This document shows positions 47,342 to 55,532 of a DNA stretch of 64,000 nucleotides, one piece after another. A model generated the notes under the pieces. That model saw only the letters and a program-made list of their open reading frames with translations, did no database searches and was not told the DNA's origin. The stretch is from the NCBI GenBank assembly GCA_016212855.1, contig JACRDP010000004.1, positions 49,589 through 113,588 of the forward strand, given 5' to 3'. The position numbers and the translations under genes were made by a program. Position 1 is the stretch's first letter, and each line of letters begins with the position of its first letter. This DNA is from Elusimicrobiota bacterium. Its GTDB lineage: Bacteria > Elusimicrobiota > Elusimicrobia > UBA1565 > UBA9628.

Positions 47342-50209
47342 ATGAACCTTTCCTCCCTCCGCCGCGCCGTGTCCGCCGCCGTCTCCCTTTCCATCATCTC
47401 CGCCGCTCCCGGCCTGGCTCCGTATGCCGCCGCGCAGTCCATCCGCTCCGCGCCCGTTTCGGTCAACGGCTCCCCTTCCGCGTTCCACGCGGAAGGTTTT
47501 CCCGTAATAGTCGGCGGAGCCGCTCTCACCATGCCTTCCTTAATGCCCGCCGCGCTTGGGCTCACTCCGAGCCTGCTCGCGCCGTCAGCTCCCGCTCCGC
47601 TGGCTACCCCGTCCGCTCTCGCGACGTCGATCGCCGCTCCCTCCGCTGCGATTGCCCCCGCAGCCGCCGCCCGCCCCGTCGTGACGGCCGTCGCCGTCGC
47701 CGCGTCCGCGAAGCAGGCGGTCGCCGCCATCGCGAACGCGGGTCCCGTCGCGAACGTCTCGCCCTCCGCGGCGAGCGGCCTCGGACAGAAACTCGAGGAC
47801 ATCCTCACCGGAGCGCCCGCCCTGCGCCTTTCCGAGGAGCTTTCGGCGCCTTCCGCTTCCGAGTGGTCCGCCCTCGAGGACAGCCACCAGCTCGCGCGTC
47901 CCGCCGGCGACTCGATCCGCGAAGCCGCCTCGGCCCAGGATAACGGCGCGCCGCCCGCTCCCGCCGCGAACAAGCCCGCGCCACGCGGCCCCGACGGTCC
48001 CTTCTGGCCGCGCCTGCTCTCCGCCGGCCTCGCGTTGGCTCCCGCGGTGTTCCTCGGATTGCCCCTACTGTCCGCCTCCGCATTCCTCGTCGGCGGCCTC
48101 GTGATCGCGTCGAGCCTCTCGCTCGCGGTCATGCCCTTCCTCGGCGAGTCCTCGCCCAAGTTCCTGCGCGCCGCCCCCGGCGTGACCATCGCCGCGCTCG
48201 GCCTCGCGGCCGCGGGCGTGTCGCTGTCCCTGACCCTCGGCCTCGGCGTGGCCGTCGCTCCCGCCCTCGGCTGGATGGGCGCGCTCGCTTTGATCGGCGG
48301 CTGGGGCCTGACGCGCTACGGCCTCGGCAAGACCGAGGGCCGCTACGGCTCCTACGGCTCGGTCGAAACGCTGTCGGCCTTCTTCGGCGGCTTGGCGGCC
48401 GTCACCGGCGTCGCGCTCGCCGCGTCCACGCCGCTCGGCTGGATCGGCTCCGCCGTGCTGTGGGTCGCGTACCCCGTCTCCGCTCTGCTCTGGTTCCACC
48501 TTCCGGGTTGGGTGGGCAAGGGCATGACCTCGGCGGTCGAGGGCCTGTGGCACGGAGTGAAGGGGCTGTCTCGCGTGCTCACCTCGATCCACCGCGACAC
48601 CGTCCTGCTCGACCGACTGCAGAAGTTCAGCGAGCGCCACTGGAAGTCGTCGAAGTGGAACGCGGTGTGGCTGGCGGTCATCTGGACTCCGATCCTTCTC
48701 GTCGAGGCCGCGATGTACGTGGCCTCGGCCGCCGGCGGCCTGGCCATCGGCGCCGTGACGGCCCCCGTCAACTTCCTGTGGGGCGCGTCGGCGAAGCTGT
48801 GGCCCGGCTCCAAGCTCAACGTGTACTTCGCCGAGGCCGCGCGCTTCGTCTTCGACAACGTGCAGAACGGCAAAGTCTCCCGCTACAACCCGCTCGCGGC
48901 CAAGCTGATCCCCTACGCGAACTCCCCCAAGTTCTTCGTCAGCGCCGGCGGCGCGATCGCCCTGCGCCTGCTGCAGGCGGGCTGGCTCGTGTACTCCCTC
49001 ATCGGCGCGCCGCTGCTCTCCGTCGGCGGCTTGATCGTCGCGTTCGGCCGCGTCAAAGCCTACGATGAGGCCCGGCACAAGCCGAGCCGCCTCAAGGTCA
49101 CGACCGACGACTCCCCCTCCGAGAAGCCTCAGGAACCTGATCAGCCCGAGCCCGGGACTCCGGCCAAGTCGCCCCTCCTGCCGAAGCTGATCGCCTCCAC
49201 GCTCGCCCTCGTCCCGGCGATTTACTTCGGCCTGCCGATCCTCGCGGGTGCCTCCCTGATCCAGATCCCGCTGTACCTGGCACTCGTCCTGCCGCTGGCT
49301 CTAATGCCCTTCATGGGCAAGGCGCCGGCTTGGGCCAAGTCCATCGCGGGCAAAGCGCTGTTCTACAACGGCCTCGTCCTTCTGCTCAACGGCAGCGCGA
49401 TCTGGGTCGGGCTCGTCGCCCTGCTCGGCGGTTGGGGCTTCCAGCTTTGGGTGAAGAAGACCGCGGCTAAGGAAGGGAGTTTCGACGAGGCCGAGCTCGG
49501 CGCGTTCTTCGCCGCCCTCGCCTCTTCTGCGGCCGTCGGCGCGGCGTGGGCCGGCTTCCTCGGCGGCTGGATCGGCTGGGGCACGCTCGCCCTCGCCGCG
49601 GCCACGAGCCCGTTGCTGATCATGCACCTGCCGGAGTGGACGTTCAAGGGCGTCTGGGCGGCCCTGAAGCACTTCGGCCGCTCGATCTCCGACTACGCCG
49701 ACGTCCTGGCGGCGTGGAGCGACGACACCGATTTCCGCCGCAACTTGGGCAAGCACGCCGATTTCTGGCTCAAGAAGACGTACTGGAACGGCGTGTGGCT
49801 GTCCGTGATCTGGGTCCCGGTGGGGCTCGTCATGGCGGCGCAGTACGCAGTCTCGGCGATTCTCGGCGTCGTCTCCGCCGCGGTCCGCTCCCCGATCGCC
49901 TTCGCCGCAGGCGCGTTCGAGGAGGCGAAGCCGAAGTCGCGCTGGGCGAAATTCTTCTCGGGCTGGCTGAACGGCTGGCGCTCCGAGGACTCGAAGAAGC
50001 TCTACGACAAGATGACCGGCTGGCTGAAGCCCGCGATGGCCGCGTCAGCGCCGATGTCCGGCCGCCCGACGTTCAAGGCGGCGCTCGCCCTTCTCGTCCA
50101 CCAGATCGTCACGCTGGCGTGGCTGATCGGCGTGCTGGCGCTCAACGTCACCGGACTCTCGTTCCTGTGGGGCGCGCTCCAAGGCATTCGCGCCGCGCTC
50201 GGCCGATAA
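47342..50209 (+). CDS. 955-residue duplicated polytopic membrane protein with Ala/Pro leader
   Basis: A signal peptide (MNLSSLRRAVSAAVSLSIISA) and about 200 residues of Ala/Pro/Ser/Leu-rich leader precede two homologous membrane halves, about 220-590 and 610-955. Matching blocks include LALAPAVFLGLPLL with LALVPAIYFGLPIL, LSLAVMPFLGESSP with LPLALMPFMGKAP, ALIGGWGLTRYGL with ALLGGWGFQLWV, and WNAVWLAVIWTPILLVEAAMY with WNGVWLSVIWVPVGLVMAAQY. Each half has about six to eight hydrophobic segments. No transporter or enzyme family is recognised. The leader type and the promoter element link it with the MFS protein at 1259. Function unknown. Confidence 0.8.
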   Translation: MNLSSLRRAVSAAVSLSIISAAPGLAPYAAAQSIRSAPVSVNGSPSAFHAEGFPVIVGGAALTMPSLMPAALGLTPSLLAPSAPAPLATPSALATSIAAPSAAIAPAAAARPVVTAVAVAASAKQAVAAIANAGPVANVSPSAASGLGQKLEDILTGAPALRLSEELSAPSASEWSALEDSHQLARPAGDSIREAASAQDNGAPPAPAANKPAPRGPDGPFWPRLLSAGLALAPAVFLGLPLLSASAFLVGGLVIASSLSLAVMPFLGESSPKFLRAAPGVTIAALGLAAAGVSLSLTLGLGVAVAPALGWMGALALIGGWGLTRYGLGKTEGRYGSYGSVETLSAFFGGLAAVTGVALAASTPLGWIGSAVLWVAYPVSALLWFHLPGWVGKGMTSAVEGLWHGVKGLSRVLTSIHRDTVLLDRLQKFSERHWKSSKWNAVWLAVIWTPILLVEAAMYVASAAGGLAIGAVTAPVNFLWGASAKLWPGSKLNVYFAEAARFVFDNVQNGKVSRYNPLAAKLIPYANSPKFFVSAGGAIALRLLQAGWLVYSLIGAPLLSVGGLIVAFGRVKAYDEARHKPSRLKVTTDDSPSEKPQEPDQPEPGTPAKSPLLPKLIASTLALVPAIYFGLPILAGASLIQIPLYLALVLPLALMPFMGKAPAWAKSIAGKALFYNGLVLLLNGSAIWVGLVALLGGWGFQLWVKKTAAKEGSFDEAELGAFFAALASSAAVGAAWAGFLGGWIGWGTLALAAATSPLLIMHLPEWTFKGVWAALKHFGRSISDYADVLAAWSDDTDFRRNLGKHADFWLKKTYWNGVWLSVIWVPVGLVMAAQYAVSAILGVVSAAVRSPIAFAAGAFEEAKPKSRWAKFFSGWLNGWRSEDSKKLYDKMTGWLKPAMAASAPMSGRPTFKAALALLVHQIVTLAWLIGVLALNVTGLSFLWGALQGIRAALGR

Positions 50210-50223
50210 GCTAGTATCACGCC

Positions 50224-50595
50224 GTGCCCCGAATCCTCAGCGTCGAAGACGACGTCGACCTTCAGCAGGTCATCGCCTACGCACTCAAGAAGCAGGGCTG
50301 GGAGATCGTCTATGCCTACGACGGCAAGGACGGCTTGGAGAAGGCGCGGGAGCTCAAGCCCGACCTGATTCTGCTCGACATGATGCTGCCAGGCCTCAAC
50401 GGCGTCGAGGTCATCGAGGCGCTCAAGAAAGACCCGGGAACGCAGGCCATTCCCGTCATCGTCATGACCGCCTACCCCTCCGACGCCCAGTTCATGGCGG
50501 ACACGGTCAAGGCCCTCGGCGCCGTCGAGTACCTCGCCAAGCCCGTCCATATCGACGTTCTCGTCGAGACGATCGAACGAGTTCTGCTAAAATAG
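50224..50595 (+). CDS. Single-domain response regulator (receiver)
   Basis: 123 residues from a GTG with TAGTAT six bases upstream. Acidic pair in ILSVEDDVD, phospho-Asp in LILLDMMLPGLNG, switch Thr in VIVMTAYPSD, Lys in VEYLAKPVHID. No output domain. It is 14 bases after the duplicated membrane protein and 4 bases before the dehydrogenase-like gene, but each has its own -10 element, so their relation is uncertain. Confidence 0.92.
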   Translation: MPRILSVEDDVDLQQVIAYALKKQGWEIVYAYDGKDGLEKARELKPDLILLDMMLPGLNGVEVIEALKKDPGTQAIPVIVMTAYPSDAQFMADTVKALGAVEYLAKPVHIDVLVETIERVLLK

Positions 50596-50599
50596 ACGT

Positions 50600-51805
50600 A
50601 TGAGATTTCTGATCCTCGGCTCCGGCTTCCAAGGGCGCGCCTGTGCCTACGACATGCTCCGCAACCCCGCGGTCACGGAGGTCGCGCTGTGCGACATGTC
50701 CGAGGCCAACCTCGCTTCGGCGAAAAAATTCCTGGCTGGTGTGTCCGGCGGCCGGGCCAAGTTCAAGCGCCTCGACGCCGCGAACCCCGCCGCGGTCAAG
50801 AAGGCTCTCGACGGCTACAGCGCGCTCGTCTCCTGCGTCCCCTACTTCCTCAACCTCCCGCTCGCCAAGGCCGCGATCGCCGCGCGCGTGCATTACGTGG
50901 ATCTGGGCGGCAACACCGAGATCGTCAAAAAAGAGATCGCTTTGCACCCGCTCGCCGTGAAGGCCGGCGTCTCGATCCTGCCCGACAACGGCCTCGGACC
51001 CGGGATGATCTCGACCTTGGCCGTGCACGCGATGTCGATGCTCGACCGCGCCGACGAGGTGCTCATTCGCGACGGCGGCCTGCCGCAGAGGCCCGTGCCG
51101 CCGATGAACTACATGCTCACCTTCTCGGAGCACGGCCTGATCAACGAGTACGTCGCCCCGGCGACCGCGCTGAGAAACGGCAAGGTCGTCACCGTCCCCG
51201 GTCTTTCCGAAACCGAGATCATCGACCTGCCCGCCCCGCTCGGCCGCTGCGAGGCCGCGCACGCCGCCGGCGGCCTCTCGACGCTCGCGGAAACCTACGC
51301 CGGCAAGGTCCGGTCGATGGACAACAAGCTCATCCGCTATCCGGGGCATATCGCCGTGATCAACGCGATGGCCGCGATGGGCTTTTTCAGCGATGAAAAG
51401 ATCGAGGCGCGCAAAGGCGTGAAGGTCGCGCCGCGCGAGATCGCCGCGAAACTTTTCCGCAAGCACTTCCACCGCCCCGGGGACGAGGACATGGTCGTGA
51501 TTCAGAACACCGTCCGCGGCGTGAAGGACGGACGGCCCGCCGAAATCGTCCACAACCTCATCGACCTCGGCGACAAGGCCGCCGGCATGACGGCGATGAT
51601 GCGCACGACGGGCTTCCCCGCATCCATCGTGGCGCAGATGGCCGCCGACGGTCGCGGCCGCATCAAGCCCGGCGCCTACCCCGTGGAGATCGGCGTGCCC
51701 CCCGAGCCGTTTATCGACGAGGCGCGCAAGCGCGGCTTCAACCTGACCTGGAAGTTCCGCTGGCTCGACGTCCCTGCGGTCGTCCCCGTCAGCGCCGCGG
51801 TGTAA
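50600..51805 (+). CDS. Saccharopine dehydrogenase-like / lysine 6-dehydrogenase-like oxidoreductase
   Basis: 401 residues. The N-terminal Rossmann fold begins FLILGSGFQGRACAYDML (GxGxxG) with the acidic end of strand 2 in VALCDMSEANL; LVSCVPYFLNLPLAKAAIAARVHYVDLGGNTE and ILPDNGLGPGMISTLAVHAM match saccharopine-reductase/Lys9-type and L-lysine 6-dehydrogenase proteins. It should use NAD(P) on an amino-acid-derived substrate, perhaps in lysine or polyamine metabolism. TAAAAT lies six bases upstream. Its 3' end overlaps the convergent small membrane protein by 17 bases. Confidence 0.88.
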   Translation: MRFLILGSGFQGRACAYDMLRNPAVTEVALCDMSEANLASAKKFLAGVSGGRAKFKRLDAANPAAVKKALDGYSALVSCVPYFLNLPLAKAAIAARVHYVDLGGNTEIVKKEIALHPLAVKAGVSILPDNGLGPGMISTLAVHAMSMLDRADEVLIRDGGLPQRPVPPMNYMLTFSEHGLINEYVAPATALRNGKVVTVPGLSETEIIDLPAPLGRCEAAHAAGGLSTLAETYAGKVRSMDNKLIRYPGHIAVINAMAAMGFFSDEKIEARKGVKVAPREIAAKLFRKHFHRPGDEDMVVIQNTVRGVKDGRPAEIVHNLIDLGDKAAGMTAMMRTTGFPASIVAQMAADGRGRIKPGAYPVEIGVPPEPFIDEARKRGFNLTWKFRWLDVPAVVPVSAAV

Positions 51806-52121
51806 ACGGAAGCCGCAATCCCGACAGGGCCAGGATCGTTCCGCCCACGACGGTTCCCGTGACCGGGAAGGGCACGGCCGCCGCGAGCGCTCCCGCGCAC
51901 GCCTTGGCGTGCGCCAGGCGGGGCGGATCGCCCCGCAGCTTCGACTGCACGCGCCAGACGACCGCGTAGGTCGCGATGAACGCGACGGCGCTCATCACGA
52001 CCATCGAGACCGGGCCCAGCTCCCACTCGAGCCCGAAGCAGGCCCAGTCCACGGCGAGGATGGCCGCGCCGCTGGCGGGGTGGAAGAAGGTGGGCTTGAG
52101 AGGGACGGGGGCTTCGCTCAC
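51789..52121 (-). CDS. Small membrane protein
   Basis: 110 residues from a GTG that overlaps the stop of the preceding gene (GTGA). Three hydrophobic segments (FHPASGAAILAVDWACFGL, GPVSMVVMSAVAFIATYAVVW, CAGALAAAVPFPVTGTVVGGTILALSGL) with short loops. No family is recognised. It is co-transcribed with the membrane coiled-coil protein upstream and could be its partner. Confidence 0.75.
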   Translation of the reverse strand: MSEAPVPLKPTFFHPASGAAILAVDWACFGLEWELGPVSMVVMSAVAFIATYAVVWRVQSKLRGDPPRLAHAKACAGALAAAVPFPVTGTVVGGTILALSGLRLPFTPRR

Positions 52122-52897
52122 TCGGAAGGAGATTGTTTCTTTTCCGGGGCCTGCGCCTCAAGGCGCTCCTTCTCGTGCCTCAGCTGCAGCAGGGCCTGCT
52201 CGGCCACGTCGCGCAGCTGATCGTTCTGCTTGACGACCCGCTCGAGCGCCTGCGCGAGGTTGTCCATCACCGAGTTGACCGCGCGCACCGACTTGGCGAC
52301 CTCGGGATCGAGGTCCTCGTTGAATTTGATGCCCCAGCCCCCGTGGGCCAGCTTCTCGAGGGCCAGGCGCATCTCAAGGTTCTGCGCGCGCTCGTCTCTG
52401 ATGCGCACGCGCTCGACCGTGACGGCGATGAAGAACGCCGTCACCTGAAAGAAGGCGAAGCGCAGGAGCAGGTTCGTCGTGGGCAGGTCGACGGCGACCT
52501 TGCCCTTGGACCAGAGCGCGGCATAAAGGAGGCTCGCGACTCCGCCGATGAGGAAGCTGTGCCACACCTTGGTCAGCTGCGCGGACATGAACATGATCAG
52601 GAAGAACATCAGGTACAGCTCATCGTCGAAGCCTTCGCTGAAGTACATCAACGCGGCGACGACGCCGATGTCCCACAAAAATGCCGCGGCTTGCGCGGAC
52701 GCGGCGTTAAGCCGACGGTCGGACGTCTTCCAGAGGACGACGCTCGTGAACAGGTGGAAGGCGGCGAGGACGAACGGGGCCAACTCGAACACCTTCTCTT
52801 GACGCTGGCTGTGGACCAGCATGAGCAACATGGACAGGAACAGGACGCCGCGGAAGGAGAAGAGCGTCGTGCGGTCGTCGAGAGAGAATCCCTTCAC
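52118..52897 (-). CDS. Membrane protein with cytoplasmic coiled coil, kinase-less sensor-like
   Basis: 259 residues from a GTG (TATCCT six bases upstream, TTTACT 17 bases earlier). Five to six membrane helices (15-165, including FLWDIGVVAALMYFSEGFDDELYLMFFLIMFMSAQLT) are followed by a helical linker and a long coiled coil (VMDNLAQALERVVKQNDQLRDVAEQALLQLRHEKERLEAQ). The membrane part is like the sensor part of 5-6TM histidine kinases, such as the one at 40127, but no HisKA or ATPase domain is present. It may be a kinase-less sensor that contacts a separate kinase or regulator. Function unknown. Confidence 0.78.
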   Translation of the reverse strand: MKGFSLDDRTTLFSFRGVLFLSMLLMLVHSQRQEKVFELAPFVLAAFHLFTSVVLWKTSDRRLNAASAQAAAFLWDIGVVAALMYFSEGFDDELYLMFFLIMFMSAQLTKVWHSFLIGGVASLLYAALWSKGKVAVDLPTTNLLLRFAFFQVTAFFIAVTVERVRIRDERAQNLEMRLALEKLAHGGWGIKFNEDLDPEVAKSVRAVNSVMDNLAQALERVVKQNDQLRDVAEQALLQLRHEKERLEAQAPEKKQSPSE

Positions 52898-52937
52898 GCG
52901 ATCAGGATAGCCCCGGGAAGGAGGAGAGTAAAGACCC

Positions 52938-52949
52938 CTGGGACCTTTG
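52938..52949 (-). repeat. Intergenic 12-mer CAAAGG(A/T)CCCAG, copy 4
   Basis: Minus-strand CAAAGGTCCCAG, about 30 bases upstream of the -10 element of the gene starting at 52897. It is in the 81-base gap that also holds an AT-rich run (52955-52980) after the rhodanese stop. Confidence 0.5.
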
Positions 52950-52978
52950 TTCGCTTTATGTTTTATTCTTATTTTATA

Positions 52979-53284
52979 TCAGTAATTCGGAACGGCCCGA
53001 TCAATGTCCCGCGACCAGGCGTCGATCCCTCCGGCGAGGTTGAGGGCGTCGTAGCCCGCTTCGCGCAGATGATGAACGGCGTGGGCCGAGCGCATCCCGT
53101 GATGGCACATCACGACCACGGGCCGGTCCTTGGGCAGTTCGCTCAGCCGGCCGGGAAGATCGTTCATGGGGATGAGGACGGCCCCCTCGATGCGGGCGGT
53201 CGCGTACTCCTCGGGCTGACGGACATCGAGCAGGAAGTGCGGCGTCTTGTCGCGGCGCCAGGCCGCGTATTCGGCGGGGGTCAT
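52979..53284 (-). CDS. Rhodanese-like sulfurtransferase domain protein
   Basis: 101 residues from the ATG at 53284 (TACAAT six bases upstream). A single rhodanese domain: HFLLDVRQPEEYATARIEGAVLIPMNDL is the first motif and PVVVMCHHGMRSAHAVHHLREAGYDALNLAGGIDAW carries the catalytic Cys in the CHHGMRS loop. It is the size of GlpE-type cytoplasmic enzymes that transfer sulfane sulfur from thiosulfate or persulfide donors to acceptors. It is divergent from the cyclophilin lipoprotein. Confidence 0.93.
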   Translation of the reverse strand: MTPAEYAAWRRDKTPHFLLDVRQPEEYATARIEGAVLIPMNDLPGRLSELPKDRPVVVMCHHGMRSAHAVHHLREAGYDALNLAGGIDAWSRDIDRAVPNY

Positions 53285-53327
53285 CGCGATATTGTACCGC
53301 GGAAACGAAACTGTTAGACTCGGCCCC

Positions 53328-54032
53328 ATGAACAAAAATCTCTTCCTCCTCCTCGCCGTCGCCGCCGCCTTCACCGTCGCCGCCTGCGACAAGAAAACCG
53401 ATTCTCCCGCCGAGACCGCCGCCCCCGCGGCCGCCCCCGCGGCCGCGCCCGCCGCCGCGCCCGCCGCCTCCAACGCCGCTTTGCTCGCGCCGGAAAAGGC
53501 CACCGAGACGGCGCCCGCGACGTTCAAGGTCAAGATCGCGACCACGAAGGGAGACTTGATCGTCGAGGTCACCCGGGCCTGGTCTCCCAACGGGGCCGAC
53601 CGGTTCTACAACCTCGTCAAGATCGGCTACTACGACGACACCGCGTTCTTCCGCATCGTCAACGGCTTCATGGCCCAAATCGGCATCCACGGCGACGGCG
53701 CGGTCAACGCGAAATGGCAGCCGGCGCGCATTCAGGACGACCCCGGCGCCGGCCAGCACAACAAGCCCGGCTACGTCACGTTCGCCAAGACCGGCCAGCC
53801 GAACAGCCGGACGACCCAGTTCTTCTTCAACTTCGGCGACAACTCCTTCCTGGACCCGCAGGGCTTCACGCCGTTCGGCAAGGTCGTGGACGGCTCGACG
53901 GTGCTGGGCGCGCTGAACATGGAGTACGGCGAGTCGCCGGACCAGGGCGCGATCCAGATGCAGGGCAACGCCTACCTGAAGGCGAACTTCCCGCGGCTCG
54001 ACTACATCAAGACCGCGCGCATCGTCCAGTAA
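53328..54032 (+). CDS. Cyclophilin-type peptidyl-prolyl isomerase, lipoprotein
   Basis: 234 residues from the ATG at 53328 (TAGACT seven bases upstream). Lipoprotein signal MNKNLFLLLAVAAAFTVAAC with Cys20, then a Pro/Ala linker (AAPAAAPAAAPAAAP) that would span the periplasm. The cyclophilin domain starts near 68: FKVKIATTKGDLIVEVTRAW, FYNLVKIGYYDDTAFFRIVNGFMAQIG and NSRTTQFFFNFGDNSFLD hold the active-site Arg, Phe and Gln. It should catalyse cis-trans prolyl isomerisation in the periplasm, tethered to a membrane. Confidence 0.92.
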   Translation: MNKNLFLLLAVAAAFTVAACDKKTDSPAETAAPAAAPAAAPAAAPAASNAALLAPEKATETAPATFKVKIATTKGDLIVEVTRAWSPNGADRFYNLVKIGYYDDTAFFRIVNGFMAQIGIHGDGAVNAKWQPARIQDDPGAGQHNKPGYVTFAKTGQPNSRTTQFFFNFGDNSFLDPQGFTPFGKVVDGSTVLGALNMEYGESPDQGAIQMQGNAYLKANFPRLDYIKTARIVQ

Positions 54033-54035
54033 GCG

Positions 54036-55478
54036 TCAGCGTCCGCGCTTAGGCGCGTTGAGATGGGGCCGGCCTAAGAACATATAGGCCGCGCCCGCGC
54101 CCGCCGTCACGACGACGGTGAGCAGCATCGCGTAGTTCACGTACCACGGCGCGTCCGGCGTGCGCGGCCACAGCATGTTGAGCACCGCTGCGACGCCGTA
54201 GGCGAAGGCCGCCGCGGTGATCGGGCCGCCCCAGGCGCCGAGGGTGAACTTGCCCGCCGGGCGCCAGCCGCGCGCGCGCGCCATCAACGCGCCGAGCACG
54301 ACCATCTGGAAGGAGACGTAAATCCCGATCGCGGCCGAGCTGATGATCGTGTTGATCGCGTCCGCCAGCCAGTAGCCGGCCGCCGCGATCAAGGCGGGGA
54401 TGACGCCGGTCGCGATCAAAGCGGCGACCGGCACCTTCGTCCGAGGCGAAAGCTTCTTGAACGTCGCGCTGCCGAAGATCATGCCGTCGCGGGCGAAGGA
54501 GAATAGAAGCCGGCTCGCGGCCGCCTGCAGGCTCAGCAGGCAGGACAGGAAGGAGACCATGACGACGGCGATGACGAGCCGGAAGCCGGTCATGCCCATC
54601 GCGGCCTGCAGAGTCGTCGCGACGGGGTCCTTGTCGGCGCCCGACACCGCGGCGGCCATGTCCGGCACGGCGAGCAGCAAGGCGAGGCAGACGAAGCTCG
54701 CCGCGCCGCCGCCGACGTAGATCGTCATGCGCATCGACTTCGGGATCGCGACGCCCGCGTTGGGCGTCTCCTCGGCCACGTCGCCGCAGGCCTCGAAGCC
54801 GTAGTAGCAGAACATCGCCGCCACCGAGGAGGCGAGCAAGGCCGGCAGGTAATGGACGCCCGAGCCGAATCCGGCCGTGTCGAAGAGGATCGAGAACGAG
54901 TGGTGGCGCGCCTTGAGCAGCAGCCAGCCGCCCACGACGATCGCGCCGATCAACTCGCAGACGAAGCCGAACATGGCCACGCGCGCGAGCAGGCGGGTGC
55001 CGCTGAGGTTGAGGCCGGTCGTGACCGCGATCATCGCGAGCGCGATCAAGGTGCACGGGCCCGCGCCGATCTCCATGCCCAGCAGCTGGCTCAGAAACGG
55101 CGCGCCGCCGACGGCGACCGCGGCCACGGTCGTAAACAACGCCCAGCCGTAGATCCACGCCGCCATCCAGGCCCAGCGGGGCCCGACCAGGCGCAAAGAC
55201 CAAGGGTACAGACCGCCGGAGATCGGATACTGCGAGACCACCTCGCCGAAGACCAGGCAGACCAGGAACTGGCCCAGGCCGACCAGCAGGTAGTTCCAGA
55301 ACATCGGCGGCCCGCCCGCCCGCAGGGCCATCGCGAACACCGAGTACACGCCGACCACCGGGGACAGGTAGGTGAAGCCCAAGGAGAAGTTCTCCCAGAA
55401 GCTCATGCTCCGGTCGAAATGGGAGTCGTAGCCGAGGTCCTTCAGCTGTTGCGCATCGTGGTCGTGGGAGTCGGACAT
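54036..55478 (-). CDS. APC-family amino acid/polyamine permease
   Basis: 480 residues from the ATG at 55478 (TATCCT seven bases upstream). About twelve membrane helices with the family landmarks SPVVGVYSVFAMALRAGGP in helix 1, FGEVVSQYPISGGLYPWSLRLVGPRW (the GG-xY-W region) and FCYYGFEACGDVAEET in helix 6. It should import an amino acid or amine by proton or sodium symport. It is divergent from a second permease that leads an ALDH-aminotransferase operon, which points to GABA, putrescine or a related amine as substrate. Confidence 0.9.
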   Translation of the reverse strand: MSDSHDHDAQQLKDLGYDSHFDRSMSFWENFSLGFTYLSPVVGVYSVFAMALRAGGPPMFWNYLLVGLGQFLVCLVFGEVVSQYPISGGLYPWSLRLVGPRWAWMAAWIYGWALFTTVAAVAVGGAPFLSQLLGMEIGAGPCTLIALAMIAVTTGLNLSGTRLLARVAMFGFVCELIGAIVVGGWLLLKARHHSFSILFDTAGFGSGVHYLPALLASSVAAMFCYYGFEACGDVAEETPNAGVAIPKSMRMTIYVGGGAASFVCLALLLAVPDMAAAVSGADKDPVATTLQAAMGMTGFRLVIAVVMVSFLSCLLSLQAAASRLLFSFARDGMIFGSATFKKLSPRTKVPVAALIATGVIPALIAAAGYWLADAINTIISSAAIGIYVSFQMVVLGALMARARGWRPAGKFTLGAWGGPITAAAFAYGVAAVLNMLWPRTPDAPWYVNYAMLLTVVVTAGAGAAYMFLGRPHLNAPKRGR

Positions 55479-55532
55479 GGGGGCGAGGATACCATAAGCG
55501 TCGTATCTGCTAAAATAGAACTTCGCTAAGTT

